64,000 nucleotides of DNA from Comamonadaceae bacterium (GCA_027488985.1 JAIYAR010000005.1:186001-250000), one strand, 5' to 3'; counted from the first letter of the stretch, positions 47,539-57,031 are shown. The notes: generated from the letters alone by a model not told the origin. A program made the numbers and translations.

Positions 47539-48732
47539 TTATTTGTTTTTGTTGTAGACGTCGAAGCAGACCGCTGCCAACAAGACCAGACCCTTGATGA
47601 CCTGCTGGTAGTCGATACCGATGCCCATGATGGACATGCCGTTGTTCATGACGCCCATGATGAAAGCGCCGATCACAGCACCCAACACCTTGCCGACGCC
47701 ACCGGAGGCGGATGCGCCGCCGATGAAGCAGGCAGCAATCACGTCCAGCTCAAAACCCAGACCCGCTTTGGGTGTGGCAGTATTCAAGCGGGCTGCAAAA
47801 ATCAAACCGGCTAATGCTGCCAACACACCCATATTGATGAAGGTATAGAAGGTGAGCCGTTCCGTACGGATCCCCGACAACTTTGCCGCTTTTTCGTTGC
47901 CACCCAATGCGTAGATGCGGCGACCGATGGTGGTTTTGGAAGCGACAAAGTCGTAGGCCAACATCAACAGCAGCATGACAACCAGCACATTCGGCAGGCC
48001 TTTGTAGGAAGCCAGCTGGTAGCTGAAGGCCACGATCATGCCCACGAAAATGAAGTTGGCAATTGCGAAGAAAAGAATGGGCTCGTTTTCCATGCCATGA
48101 GCGGCACGGTCGGCACGACCACGCACTTTGGCGATCAACATTGCCAAAGCAATCAGCAAGCCGATCACCAAGGTAGCGACACGCAAGGTTTCGCCCGCAA
48201 ACGGGTCCGGGATGAAGCCGGTGCTAAGCAACTGGAACTCGGGCGGAAAAGGGCCCACGGATGCGCCTTCCAACACCGCCAGCGCCAGGCCCTTGAAGAC
48301 CAGCATGCCGGCGAGCGTGACGATGAAAGACGGGATCTTGTAGAACGCGACCCAATAGCCTTGGGCAGCACCGATGACACCGCCCAGAATCAGACAGACG
48401 ATGGCAGCGGGTACATAGTGCCAGTTGTAGTTGACCATGAGCACCGCCGCTACCGCGCCGATAAAGCCGCACACCGAGCCTACCGACAAGTCAATGTGAC
48501 CGGCGACGATGACCAGCAGCATGCCCAGCGCCATGACGATGATGTAGCTGTTTTGCAGGATCAGATTGGTCAGGTTTAGCGGCTGGAACAAAGTACCTTC
48601 GGTCTGGACCTGAAAGAAGACCATGATGATGACCAATGAAATCAACAGGCCGTATTCGCGCAGATTGCTTTTCAGGAAAGCCATGCCGCCACCGGTAGCA
48701 GGGGCGTTTGTTTCCGGGGTTGTGCTTGTCAT
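47539..48732 (-). CDS. gguB: Multiple-monosaccharide ABC transporter permease (GguB/XylH type)
   Basis: A 397-residue permease of the CUT2 class, with about ten transmembrane segments across residues 28-390 and the family segment GHIDLSVGSVCGFIGAVAAV (about 77-96). The C-terminus carries IGAFIMGVMNNGMSIMGIG. Together with the GguA-type ATPase and ChvE-type binding protein it takes up monosaccharides. ATG 48732 is one base after the ATPase stop. Confidence 0.93.
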   Translation of the reverse strand: MTSTTPETNAPATGGGMAFLKSNLREYGLLISLVIIMVFFQVQTEGTLFQPLNLTNLILQNSYIIVMALGMLLVIVAGHIDLSVGSVCGFIGAVAAVLMVNYNWHYVPAAIVCLILGGVIGAAQGYWVAFYKIPSFIVTLAGMLVFKGLALAVLEGASVGPFPPEFQLLSTGFIPDPFAGETLRVATLVIGLLIALAMLIAKVRGRADRAAHGMENEPILFFAIANFIFVGMIVAFSYQLASYKGLPNVLVVMLLLMLAYDFVASKTTIGRRIYALGGNEKAAKLSGIRTERLTFYTFINMGVLAALAGLIFAARLNTATPKAGLGFELDVIAACFIGGASASGGVGKVLGAVIGAFIMGVMNNGMSIMGIGIDYQQVIKGLVLLAAVCFDVYNKNK

Positions 48733-48733
48733 T

Positions 48734-50266
48734 TCAGTTCACTCCTGACGTCACGATAGAACGCATAATTTTTTCTTGTGTCGCTTCTGCGGCCGGGAAT
48801 TCCGCCACAAAAGCACCCTCATTCAACACACAGATCCGGTCGCACATGCCCAGCAGTTCGGGCATTTCGCTGGAGATCATCAGCACGCATTTCCCCTCGG
48901 CGGCGAGCTGCGCAATGATGGTGTAAATCTCGTACTTGGCACCCACGTCAATACCGCGGGTAGGCTCATCGAGGATGAGCACTTCGGGCTCCGAAAACAG
49001 CCACTTGCTCAGCACCACTTTCTGCTGGTTGCCGCCCGACAGATTGACGGTGCGGGCAAACACATTGGGGCTGCGGATATTGAGCTTTTTACGGAAGTCC
49101 TGGGCTACATTGAACTCTTTGCCCTCGTCCACCACCGTTTTGTTGGACACCGCAGGCAGGTTGGCCAGCGTGGTGTTCCAGGCAATGGTTTCGTCCAGCA
49201 CCAGCCCGTAGCACTTGCGGTCTTCGGTCACATAGGCAATGCCGTGGTCAATGGCTTTCTGCACCGTACTGGTGTCGACTTCTTTGCCGTTGAGCAGTAC
49301 CTTGCCGCTGATGTTCTGGCCGTAAGTACGGCCGAAAATGCTCATGGCCAATTCGGTACGTCCTGCGCCCATGAGACCGGCAATGCCGACAATTTCGCCG
49401 CGTTTGACGTGCAGGTTTACACCCTTGATGACCTTGCGTTCAGGGTGGATGGCGTGGTGCACCACCCAGTCCCGCACTTCGAACACGGTGTCACCCACAT
49501 TGGGTGTGCGCTTGGGATAGCGGTCTGCCATTTCACGCCCGACCATGTGGCGGATGATGAGGTCTTCGCTGACCGGCTCTGCGCGGCAATCCAGAGAGGC
49601 TACGGTCGCACCATCGCGCAGCACCGTGATGGCGTCTGCTACTTTGGAAATCTCATTCAGCTTGTGCGAGATCAGAATGCAGGAAATGCCCTGGCGCTTG
49701 AGTTCAAGCAGTAGCTCGAGCAGCGCATCGCTGTCGGTCTCGTTCAGGCTGGCGGTGGGCTCATCCAGGATCAAAAGTTTCACTTCTTTGGACAGCGCCT
49801 TGGCAATCTCGATGAGCTGCTGTTTGCCCACGCCTAGATTGGTAATAAGCGTGTTGGGGGATTCTTTCAAACCGACTTTTTTCAGCAATGCCTGCGTTTT
49901 GACGTAAGACGCGTTCCAGTCAATCACGCCACCTTTGGCTTGTTCATTGCCGAGAAATATGTTCTCGGTGATCGATAGCAGGGGCACCAAGGCTAGCTCC
50001 TGGTGGATGATGATGATGCCTTTTTCTTCACTGTCTTGTATGCCGCTAAAGCGGCATTCTTCGCCCTGGTAGCGGATCGTGCCTTCGTAGTCGCCGTGCG
50101 GGTAGACACCGCTCAGCACTTTCATCAGGGTGGATTTGCCGGCGCCGTTTTCGCCGACGATGGCGTGGATCTGGCCTTCTTGCACTGTGAGATTCACATT
50201 GCTCAGGGCGGTCACGCCGTGGAATGTCTTGCGCATTCCACGCATTTCTAAAATGGGTTCAGCCAT
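48734..50266 (-). CDS. gguA: Multiple-monosaccharide ABC transporter ATPase (GguA type)
   Basis: A 510-residue tandem ATPase of the CUT2 class. The first half has Walker [17 protein letters not shown] and signature [15 protein letters not shown]; the second half has the degenerate Walker [14 protein letters not shown] and signature [15 protein letters not shown], with Walker [14 protein letters not shown]. This two-cassette form is that of XylG/AraG/MmsA/GguA proteins. It energises monosaccharide uptake with gguB. Confidence 0.94.
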   Translation of the reverse strand: MAEPILEMRGMRKTFHGVTALSNVNLTVQEGQIHAIVGENGAGKSTLMKVLSGVYPHGDYEGTIRYQGEECRFSGIQDSEEKGIIIIHQELALVPLLSITENIFLGNEQAKGGVIDWNASYVKTQALLKKVGLKESPNTLITNLGVGKQQLIEIAKALSKEVKLLILDEPTASLNETDSDALLELLLELKRQGISCILISHKLNEISKVADAITVLRDGATVASLDCRAEPVSEDLIIRHMVGREMADRYPKRTPNVGDTVFEVRDWVVHHAIHPERKVIKGVNLHVKRGEIVGIAGLMGAGRTELAMSIFGRTYGQNISGKVLLNGKEVDTSTVQKAIDHGIAYVTEDRKCYGLVLDETIAWNTTLANLPAVSNKTVVDEGKEFNVAQDFRKKLNIRSPNVFARTVNLSGGNQQKVVLSKWLFSEPEVLILDEPTRGIDVGAKYEIYTIIAQLAAEGKCVLMISSEMPELLGMCDRICVLNEGAFVAEFPAAEATQEKIMRSIVTSGVN

Positions 50267-50303
50267 GGTGCCTCAACGATCGATCTCTTGAACCAGAAGA
50301 ATG

Positions 50304-50333
50304 TAAAAAGCCCTGTGCTTTGGGGCACAGGGC
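50304..50333 (-). terminator. Hairpin terminator/attenuator between the ChvE-type and GguA genes
   Basis: On the minus strand GCCCTGTGC (complement of 50325-50333) pairs with GCACAGGGC (complement of 50310-50318) around a 6-base loop, followed by TTTTTA. It stands between the binding-protein stop (50354) and gguA (50266). Partial termination here would give more binding protein than ATPase and permease, a common arrangement. Confidence 0.8.
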
Positions 50334-50353
50334 CTCTTTATCGCCGCTAAAGA

Positions 50354-51430
50354 TTACTTCAGCTGCTCTTCTTTGATGTAACCGCTGCCCACCAACACTT
50401 GCTTGTAGTTGGACAAGTCCACAGCCACAGGCTTGAGCAGGTAGGAAGGAACGACCTTGACCTTGTTGTTGTAGGTCTTGGTGTCGTTGATTTCAGGCTG
50501 CTTGCCGGACAAGACTGCGTCCACCATGTTGGCAGTGACCTTGGCCAGTTCGCGGGTGTCCTTGAAGATGGTGGAGTACTGTTCCTTGCGGATGATGGAC
50601 TTCACGGAAGGAACCTCAGCATCCTGACCGCTCACGAAAGGCATGGGTTGACCGGCGCCACCGTAGCCCACGCCCTTGAGCGCAGACAAGATGCCGATGG
50701 ACAGGCCGTCATACGGGGACAACACAGCGTGGACTTTGTCTTTGCCGTAGTAAGCGCTCAACAGGTTTTCCATACGGGCTTGAGCCACCTGGCCGTCCCA
50801 ACGCAGGGTTGCGACTTTTTGCATACCGGTTTGCTTGGAGCGAACCACCAGCTTGCCGGACTTGATGTACGGGTCCAGCACGGACATGGCGCCGTCATAG
50901 AAGAAGAACGCGTTGTTGTCGTCTGCAGAGCCACCGAACAGTTCGATGTTGAACGGGCCTTTGCCCGCCTTCAGACCCAATGCCTTTTCCAGAGACTGGG
51001 CTTGCAACACGCCCACCTGGAAGTTGTCGAATGTGGCGTAGTAGTCCACGTTCTTGGAGCCGACGATCAGGCGGTCATAAGAAATGATCTTGATGCCCTT
51101 GTCAGCGGCTTTTTGCAGCACGTTGGTGAGGGTGGTGCCGTCGATGGCGGCAATCACCAGCACCTTGGCGCCTTTGGTGATCATGTTTTCGATCTGGGCC
51201 AACTGGTTAGGGATGTCGTCTTCTGCGTATTGCAGGTCGGCTTTGTAGCCTTTGGCTGCCAAAGCGGCAACCATGCTGTTGCCGTCGCTGATCCAGCGGG
51301 TAGAGCTCTTGGTAGGCATGGCTACGCCGACCAGGCCTTTGTCTTGTGCTTGCGCTACGGTGGTGCCGAAGGCCAGACCCATTGCAAGGCTTGCTGCAAG
51401 TACCTTGAGGGTGGTTCTACGTGCTGTCAT
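50354..51430 (-). CDS. chvE: ChvE-type monosaccharide-binding protein
   Basis: A 358-residue periplasmic binding protein, signal peptide residues 1-28 ([20 protein letters not shown], cleavage after AQA), mature part beginning [17 protein letters not shown]. It matches the ChvE/multiple-sugar binding family: [28 protein letters not shown] and [13 protein letters not shown]. It is the first gene of the operon to gguA-gguB and the catabolic genes. In Agrobacterium ChvE binds arabinose, galactose, xylose and other sugars. Confidence 0.92.
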   Translation of the reverse strand: MTARRTTLKVLAASLAMGLAFGTTVAQAQDKGLVGVAMPTKSSTRWISDGNSMVAALAAKGYKADLQYAEDDIPNQLAQIENMITKGAKVLVIAAIDGTTLTNVLQKAADKGIKIISYDRLIVGSKNVDYYATFDNFQVGVLQAQSLEKALGLKAGKGPFNIELFGGSADDNNAFFFYDGAMSVLDPYIKSGKLVVRSKQTGMQKVATLRWDGQVAQARMENLLSAYYGKDKVHAVLSPYDGLSIGILSALKGVGYGGAGQPMPFVSGQDAEVPSVKSIIRKEQYSTIFKDTRELAKVTANMVDAVLSGKQPEINDTKTYNNKVKVVPSYLLKPVAVDLSNYKQVLVGSGYIKEEQLK

Positions 51431-51576
51431 GAGATGTCTCCTGTGTTTAGTTGCTTCTGTCAGTTACGTCTTCGCCTTTTCGGCTCAGGCGGCAAATCAT
51501 AAGTACCACACTGATTTATTTCTAATATAGTTTGAGCCTTATTCGATACGTAAATTAGGATTGGTGCTAACCCTAT
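51431..51576. promoter_or_regulatory. Divergent promoter region between the pentose operon and its LysR gene
   Basis: A 146-bp region, AT-rich from 51500 to 51576 (TTTATTTCTAATATAGTTTG and TACGTAAATTAGG). LysR regulators usually bind such divergent gaps; I could not single out one T-N11-A operator with confidence. Confidence 0.5.
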
Positions 51577-52548
51577 ATGACGAATTACACCCATTGGTTT
51601 CTACGTGCAAGGCTCAAAACCAGGCAACTTTTGCTATTGGTCGCATTGGCCGAGGAGGGCAACATCCATAGGGCGGCCCAAGTGCTGAACATGACCCAAC
51701 CGGCTGCCTCCAAGTTGCTTAAGGACTTGGAAGACGTGTTGGGCGTGTCTTTATTCGAGCGTTTGCCGCGTGGCATGCGCCCCACGTGGTATGGCGACAC
51801 CATGATCCGCCATGCCCGTGCCGCGCTCGCGAGTTTGAATCAGGCTCACGAAGAACTGCAGGCGGCCAAGAACGGGCAATTCGGACAGGTGAACCTTGGC
51901 TCTATCACGGCACCGGGTCTGGCCTTGTTGCCACCAACCGTGGCGGCAGTGAAACAAGCGCATCCGAATTTGCAGATCACCATCCAGATCGAGCCGAGTA
52001 ACGTATTGATCGAGAAGCTCAATCGCGGCACGCTGGACATCCTTGTGGGTCGCTTGTCACCTGAGCATGACAAAGCTGCACTGCGCTACGAGATGGTGGC
52101 AGAAGAGCCGATTTGTGCGGTAGCGCGGCCGGGGCACCCATTGCTTACCGCGATCAAGCCAACGCTCGAGGATGTTTTTAAATACGGGTGGATCGTTCCC
52201 CCAGCCGGCAGCATGTTGCGGCATCGCTTTGACCTGATGATTCAGGAGCTCGGCTTGGAACAGCCGTCCAACAGCGTGGAGACCAGCGCATTGCTGTTCA
52301 TCAGCAAAATGATGCAGCAGAGTGACATGGTGAGTGTGATGGCCGTGGACGTGGCACGTTACTACGCCAACCACGGTTTGATGTCCATACTGCCGGTGGC
52401 CATGCCCTGTGAGATGGAACCTTTCGGTTTCATCACGCGTCGTGACCGTCTGCTGTCGCCGGCAGGGGAAGTCGTTTTGCGTGCGCTGAAGGCGTCTGCC
52501 ATGACGGTGTACGGCAAGGCATTCAGCGTAGATCCACTCCCCGGCTGA
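51577..52548 (+). CDS. LysR-family regulator of the pentose operon (GbpR-like)
   Basis: A 323-residue LysR regulator with an N-terminal helix-turn-helix (LKTRQLLLLVALAEEGNIHR, then AAQVLNMTQPAASKLLKDLE) and a co-inducer-binding domain (about 95-300). It diverges from the ChvE-type operon in the same way that gbpR diverges from chvE in Agrobacterium and Azospirillum, where it activates with arabinose or galactose. That is the basis for the proposed role; the inducer is not determined. Confidence 0.9.
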   Translation: MTNYTHWFLRARLKTRQLLLLVALAEEGNIHRAAQVLNMTQPAASKLLKDLEDVLGVSLFERLPRGMRPTWYGDTMIRHARAALASLNQAHEELQAAKNGQFGQVNLGSITAPGLALLPPTVAAVKQAHPNLQITIQIEPSNVLIEKLNRGTLDILVGRLSPEHDKAALRYEMVAEEPICAVARPGHPLLTAIKPTLEDVFKYGWIVPPAGSMLRHRFDLMIQELGLEQPSNSVETSALLFISKMMQQSDMVSVMAVDVARYYANHGLMSILPVAMPCEMEPFGFITRRDRLLSPAGEVVLRALKASAMTVYGKAFSVDPLPG

Positions 52549-52563
52549 AAACGGACTACTGGC

Positions 52564-53340
52564 TTAGTTCCAACCCGCGTCGACTTTGAACTCCTGGGCA
52601 GTGCACATGGCACCGTCATCCGACGCCAGGAACAAGACCATGCAGGCGACATCGGAAGGTTTCAACTTATCAGGCAGGCATTGGTTACGCTGGATGTCGG
52701 CTTCGCCTTCGGCGTTCAGCCACATCTTGATCTGGCGCTCTGTCATCACCCAGCCGGGTGATACCGTGTTGATACGGATGCGGTCTGCACCCAATGTGTC
52801 CGCAAGGCCCCGCGTGAGCCCGTTCACGGAAGACTTGGCCACGGCATAGCAGGGGTAACCGCTGCCCTTGGTTTGCCAACCGGTGGAGCCGAGATTGACA
52901 ATGGATCCCGCGCCCAGGCGCTTCATGCCGGGCACCAGCGCCTGGATGGCGAAGAAGGCAGGGCGCTGATTGACGGCCATGCGCTCATCCCAGTACTCGG
53001 GGGTTACCGATTCCAAAGTATGCCGGTCATCGCGGGCGACGTTGTTCACCAGCACCGAGAAGTCGCCTAGCGCTTGCGCAGCGTCCGCAGTTGCTGCCTG
53101 AAGGGCGGCGATATCGCGCACATCACAGGTGCGCCACCAAACTTTGGCACCGATGGTGGTTACCAGTTCTTCTGCCAACTGGCGGCTTTCGTTTTCCGCA
53201 ACATCCACGAAGGCCACATGAGCACCCTGCTCAGCAAATGCCGTCACGATTGAGGCACCAATGCCAGTTCCGCCACCGGTGATGAATACGTTTTTGCCTT
53301 CGAGGCTGGGATAGCGGGCGAGTTTTGCTTTGTCTGACAT
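52564..53340 (-). CDS. XylB-like SDR, probable pentose 1-dehydrogenase
   Basis: A 258-residue SDR with FITGGGTGIGASIVTAFAEQ (NAD site), catalytic Ser in GSTGW, and Tyr-Lys in YAVAKSSVNGL. Recalled similarity to Caulobacter D-xylose dehydrogenase XylB is strong in NDDRH-like (here VARDDRHTLESVTPEYWDER), GPMKRLG-like and C-terminal LFLASDDGAMCTAQEFKV-DAGW blocks. It would oxidise D-xylose or L-arabinose to the lactone, the first step of the module, and diverges from the sugar-acid dehydratase gene. The exact sugar is not settled. Confidence 0.85.
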   Translation of the reverse strand: MSDKAKLARYPSLEGKNVFITGGGTGIGASIVTAFAEQGAHVAFVDVAENESRQLAEELVTTIGAKVWWRTCDVRDIAALQAATADAAQALGDFSVLVNNVARDDRHTLESVTPEYWDERMAVNQRPAFFAIQALVPGMKRLGAGSIVNLGSTGWQTKGSGYPCYAVAKSSVNGLTRGLADTLGADRIRINTVSPGWVMTERQIKMWLNAEGEADIQRNQCLPDKLKPSDVACMVLFLASDDGAMCTAQEFKVDAGWN

Positions 53341-53477
53341 GGTTTTTTCTCTGTTTTGATTGCAATATAGATATATGAATCGTCTCTAAATTCATTTTCT
53401 ATTATCACTGTGCATTGGTACCATGCCTGCTGTCAAGAACCGGAGGCATCCGCCTCCACGAATAAAGAGGCAAACCC
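53341..53477. promoter_or_regulatory. Divergent promoter region between the SDR and dehydratase genes
   Basis: A 137-bp gap with an AT-rich core (53356-53405, GCAATATAGATATATGAATC) where promoters and a LysR-type site could lie. A small hairpin (GGAGGCAT/CCGCCTCC, 53442-53457) precedes the dehydratase, whose Shine-Dalgarno is AGAGG at 53466-53470. Confidence 0.5.
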
Positions 53478-55202
53478 ATGGATTCCGAAAAGCCCCCATT
53501 CCGCCGTAGCCACGCTTGGTTCGGCCGCCAAGACCGTGATGGTTTTGTGCATCGCAGCTGGCTCAAAAATCAGGGCTATCCCCACGACCTGTTGGATGGT
53601 CGTCCCATCATCGGCATTTGCAACACCTGGAGTGAGCTGACACCTTGCAACGGCCACTTCCGTGAATTAGCGGAGTTTGTGAAACGTGGTGTGTACGAGG
53701 CCGGCGGTTTCCCGCTGGAATTCCCCGTCATGTCGCTGGGAGAGACCCAACTGCGCCCCACCGCCATGCTGTTTCGCAACTTGGCATCGATGGATGTTGA
53801 AGAAAGCATTCGTGGCAACCCCATCGACGGCGTTGTGCTGTTGATGGGCTGCGACAAGACCACCCCGTCTCTAATGATGGGCGCGGCGAGTTGCGACCTG
53901 CCCACCATCGGCTTGTCCGGTGGCCCCATGTTGAACGGCAAGTTCCGGGGCAGAGATGTGGGCTCAGGCACCGGCGTGTGGCAAATGTCAGAAATGGTGC
54001 GTGCCGGCGAAATGACCATGGAAGAGTTCTCTTCCTGCGAGAGCGACATGCACCGCTCCAGCGGCACCTGTATGACGATGGGCACCGCCTCCACCATGGC
54101 CAGCATGGTTGAAGCATTGGGTATGGCACTGCCTGAAAACGCCGCTATTCCGGCAGCCGATACCCGCCGCAAGCGTTTGGCACAGCTTACCGGTCGCCGC
54201 ATTGTTGAGATGGTGAAGCAGGACATCCGGATGTCTCAAATCATGACGCGGCAAGCTTTTGAAAACGCGATCCGCACCAATGCGGCCATCGGCGGATCGA
54301 CAAACGCCGTCATCCATTTGCTGGCCATGGCTGGCCGTATTGGCGTCAAGCTTACGCTCGAAGACTTTGACAAGCTAGGTTCGGAAGTCAACAACATTCT
54401 GGACCTGCAGCCTTCCGGCAAGTACCTGATGGAGGACTTCTGCTACGCCGGCGGCTTGCCTGCCGTCATGCGAGAAATCCTGCCGATGTTGCATGGCGAC
54501 GCGTTAACCGTAAATGGCAAAACCATCCGCCAAAACGTCGAAAACGCTCCTTGCTACAACCGCGATGTCATCAAGACCGTGGAAGAGCCCTTTATGCCAG
54601 CTGCCGGTATTGCTGTCGTACGAGGCAACCTCGCCCCGAATGGCGCTGTCATCAAGCCCTCGGCCGCTTCCAAGCACTTGCTGCAACATCGTGGCCCAGC
54701 CGTGGTGTTTGAATCCATTGAAGACTTCCACGCCCGCATTGATGACCCGGATTTGGTTATCGATGAAAACAGTGTCATGGTACTCAAAAACTGCGGCCCC
54801 CGCGGTTACCCCGGCATGGCGGAAGTTGGCAACATGCCGCTGCCCCCCAAGGTGCTGAAAAAGGGCATTACCGACATGGTCCGCATTTCGGATGCCCGCA
54901 TGAGCGGCACGGCCTATGGCACCACGGTGCTACACACCTCTCCCGAAGCCGCAGCTGGCGGTCCTCTGGCCGTAGTACAAGACGGCGACATCATTGAACT
55001 CAACGTGCCGGAACGTAAACTGCACTTGGAGGTATCGGACGAAGAATTGGCACGCCGCCTGGCTGCGTGGCAAGCACCCGAAAAACCCAAGCGCGGCTGG
55101 TACAAACTGTATGTGGAGACGGTGCAACAAGCGCACCTGGGTGCTGACTTGGACTTTTTGGTGGGTGGAAGCGGAGCAGCGGTCCCGCGTGATTCCCACT
55201 AA
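53478..55202 (+). CDS. araC: IlvD/EDD-family sugar-acid dehydratase, probable L-arabonate dehydratase
   Basis: A 574-residue IlvD/EDD-family [2Fe-2S] or [4Fe-4S] dehydratase. Cluster and active-site segments are CNTWSELTPCNGHF (Cys near 55), GCDKTTPSLMMGAASCDLPT (Cys near 124) and SGTCMTMGTASTMASMVEAL (Cys near 197), plus IRTNAAIGGSTNAVIHLL. It matches the L-arabonate/D-xylonate dehydratase branch in length and in its late ISDARMSGTAYGTTVLHTSP motif. It converts the pentonate to the 2-keto-3-deoxy acid. Symbol follows Azospirillum naming and is not E. coli AraC. Confidence 0.85.
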   Translation: MDSEKPPFRRSHAWFGRQDRDGFVHRSWLKNQGYPHDLLDGRPIIGICNTWSELTPCNGHFRELAEFVKRGVYEAGGFPLEFPVMSLGETQLRPTAMLFRNLASMDVEESIRGNPIDGVVLLMGCDKTTPSLMMGAASCDLPTIGLSGGPMLNGKFRGRDVGSGTGVWQMSEMVRAGEMTMEEFSSCESDMHRSSGTCMTMGTASTMASMVEALGMALPENAAIPAADTRRKRLAQLTGRRIVEMVKQDIRMSQIMTRQAFENAIRTNAAIGGSTNAVIHLLAMAGRIGVKLTLEDFDKLGSEVNNILDLQPSGKYLMEDFCYAGGLPAVMREILPMLHGDALTVNGKTIRQNVENAPCYNRDVIKTVEEPFMPAAGIAVVRGNLAPNGAVIKPSAASKHLLQHRGPAVVFESIEDFHARIDDPDLVIDENSVMVLKNCGPRGYPGMAEVGNMPLPPKVLKKGITDMVRISDARMSGTAYGTTVLHTSPEAAAGGPLAVVQDGDIIELNVPERKLHLEVSDEELARRLAAWQAPEKPKRGWYKLYVETVQQAHLGADLDFLVGGSGAAVPRDSH

Positions 55203-55226
55203 ATTGGGTACTCTTTGAAGCTCTTG

Positions 55227-55268
55227 AGGCCCATGGCGACGGGAACACCGTTGTTATGGGCCTTTTTT
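55227..55268 (+). terminator. Terminator of the dehydratase gene
   Basis: Inverted repeat AGGCCCAT (55227-55234) and ATGGGCCT (55256-55263), followed by TTTTTCT. It lies 25 bp after the stop codon. Confidence 0.85.
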
Positions 55269-55360
55269 CTGTTGGGACGCGTGCTGATTTGTGCCCCATA
55301 TGCGCCTGATGGCGATGACGGGCGGTGGCAACCATCAGGTTTTGAGTCAAATCAGGCCGT

Positions 55361-55402
55361 GACGTCAGTGGAATATGCGTGAACAGCTATCAATTTGATA
55401 GC
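55361..55402 (+). repeat. Dispersed repeat copy F
   Basis: Reads GTGGAATATGCGTGAACAGC, then TATCAATTTGATAGC. The right half is a perfect GCTATC/GATAGC hairpin; the left end is degenerate (GACGTCA instead of GCGCTCA). Confidence 0.7.
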
Positions 55403-55589
55403 ATCTTTGAATCCAGTAACTGCTGATTTATGACACCCGGATCATTCCCGTGGCATGGCGCCCGGAAGGATGTTGGTGCAATCAACACGGATTCAGACTT
55501 TTCTCCACCAATCCGGGTCAGCGGAGTGATATCTTTTCCAAGCCGGGTTCGCCTGAAAGGCCCTCGCCGGCGAAGACTTTTGCCGTCAA

Positions 55590-55838
55590 TCAGCGACGTG
55601 GGGTCATCGGGCCGCGCCCTTCGATGTGACGGAAGTTGATACGACCCTTGCTGAGGTCGTAAGGAGACAACTCCAGGGAAACACGGTCACCCGCCAGAAT
55701 GCGGATGTGGTTCTTGCGCATCTTGCCGGCTGAGTAAGCGATCAGCTGGTGACCATTGTCCAAGGTGACGCGGAAACGGGTGTCAGGCAACACTTCGTTA
55801 ACCACGCCCATCATTTCAATCAGATCTTCTTTTGCCAT
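55590..55838 (-). CDS. infA: Translation initiation factor IF-1 (82 residues)
   Basis: An 82-residue IF-1, an OB-fold protein that helps initiation on the 30S subunit. Residues 1-72 match the usual form ([20 protein letters not shown] to [15 protein letters not shown]), and ten further residues, GRGPMTPRR, extend the C-terminus. It is not next to ribosomal protein genes; many Burkholderiales carry more than one infA, so this is likely an additional copy. ATG 55838 has an Shine-Dalgarno AGGAAG upstream. Confidence 0.93.
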   Translation of the reverse strand: MAKEDLIEMMGVVNEVLPDTRFRVTLDNGHQLIAYSAGKMRKNHIRILAGDRVSLELSPYDLSKGRINFRHIEGRGPMTPRR

Positions 55839-56326
55839 AAAACTTCCTCTGAACCTAATAGTTACCGGGGGCCGGTTCCAGCCAGTGTCCGGTAATTGAC
55901 TTGTGCGTTTGCAGATTCCGCCAGCGCAACAAGCGTTGAAACATTGCCGCCAAAATTCAATATTTGTGCGCGTTGCACCAGTGCAGCTGGCAATGCCCTA
56001 TTTGCCAAGATGAACTGTGTGTAAATCGTCAAACTAATTTTGGTTCTGAATTTATAAATATACAAACGCGCCAACTGAGAAGGAAGTGGACTGGAAATCC
56101 CTCTGCAGCTACCGGTAGGTATTGGGAGTCGCTCTAGAAGCCGAATAGGCGCTGGATTGGAACCTCCACAGTCGGGAGAATTGTGTTTTTGCACGAGGCT
56201 CAGACACTGCCAATCGCTTTTTGGCGACTCGCTAATGTAGCATGGAGCACTGAAAGCGGAACTTCACGCCCTGTTTTGACTCGACAGGGTGTGGTTTTCT
56301 TAGTGAAACTCAGGACTATTCAACGC
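55839..56326. other. 488-bp gap upstream of the glutamine amidotransferase-like gene
   Basis: AT-rich around 56025-56075 (AATTTATAAATATACAAACG), so it likely contains the promoter of infA (leftward) and perhaps of the amidotransferase gene. No palindrome, RNA gene or conserved reading frame was identified. A long open frame at 55862-56194 on the minus strand has no recognisable protein family. Confidence 0.5.
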
Positions 56327-57031
56327 ATGAAACTCTGCATTCTGGACAACGACACCATCGACGAAGCCTTGATCCCGGTGTACGGCAATTACGGTGCCAT
56401 GCTGGAAAAGGTTTTGCGTGATGCGGGGGCTGCTGATTGGGTAATGGATCGTTTCAGCACACCGCACGGTGAGTATCCGGCTTCATTTGCAGGGTACGAC
56501 GCTGTCCTCCTTACAGGTAGTAAAGCGGACTCCTTCTCCGATGAACCTTGGGTGGTTGAGCTTCGGCGTCGTGTGACGGAACTTCTGTCTACAGATATCA
56601 AGTTGTTGGGTGTTTGCTTCGGGCACCAATTGATTGCACTGTGCCTCGGTGCGAAGGTCGGCCGTGCTCCTCAAGGTTGGGTAACGGGGCGCAACACCTA
56701 TCAATGGCATGCCGGTGATTTGGTTGACGACAGCCGGGATGGCTTCGCTTTGCTGGCCAGCCATCAGGACCAGGTGTTGGAATTGCCTGAAGGCGCCCGG
56801 CTATTGGCTAGCAGCGACCGTTGCCCCATTGCTGCTTACGCCAAAGGCAAAGAGGTTCTATGCATCCAGCCTCACCCTGAATTTGTAGAAGATTACAGCG
56901 CCTACCTTCTAAACAAACGTCGTTCGCTTTTGGGCGACGAGCATTACGCTGCCAGCATGGAAAGTCTTCAACATGGTCACGAAGGTGCAGACTTCGCCAA
57001 AGTGATGGTTGCTTTCGTTGAGAACCGCTAA
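56327..57031 (+). CDS. Class I glutamine amidotransferase-like protein
   Basis: A 234-residue protein with a triad-type glutamine amidotransferase fold: the nucleophile elbow GVCFGHQLIALCLGAKVG (Cys at about residue 98) and the His/Glu segment CIQPHPEFVEDY (about 183-194). ATG 56327 begins the fold (MKLCILDNDTIDEALIPVYG); an upstream in-frame start adds 48 residues with no similarity. As a single-domain protein without a synthase partner, it resembles YfeJ/GuaA-N-like proteins, some of which hydrolyse gamma-glutamyl compounds. Substrate unknown. Confidence 0.86.
   Translation: MKLCILDNDTIDEALIPVYGNYGAMLEKVLRDAGAADWVMDRFSTPHGEYPASFAGYDAVLLTGSKADSFSDEPWVVELRRRVTELLSTDIKLLGVCFGHQLIALCLGAKVGRAPQGWVTGRNTYQWHAGDLVDDSRDGFALLASHQDQVLELPEGARLLASSDRCPIAAYAKGKEVLCIQPHPEFVEDYSAYLLNKRRSLLGDEHYAASMESLQHGHEGADFAKVMVAFVENR

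Larger units (their letters stand above)
55203..55589. other. 387-bp gap between the dehydratase gene and infA
   Basis: Contains the dehydratase terminator (55227-55268), then dispersed repeat copy F (55361-55402), then a GC-rich stretch with inverted repeats near the infA end (CTCGCCGGCGAAG about 55563-55575) that could end infA transcripts. No convincing gene was found; the short frames here lack family similarity. Confidence 0.55.

Noticed and set aside
42869..55202. Possibility that the pentose region is a genomic island
   Set aside because: No integrase, tRNA end or composition break was seen; the genes have the same codon character as the core genes.
55430..55639. Open frame of 69 codons on the plus strand opposite the infA end
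   Set aside because: It overlaps infA on the other strand and shows no family.
55862..56194. Open reading frame of 110 codons on the minus strand upstream of infA
   Set aside because: No recognisable family, no good ribosome-binding site, and the composition resembles non-coding DNA; it lies in an AT-rich intergenic stretch.
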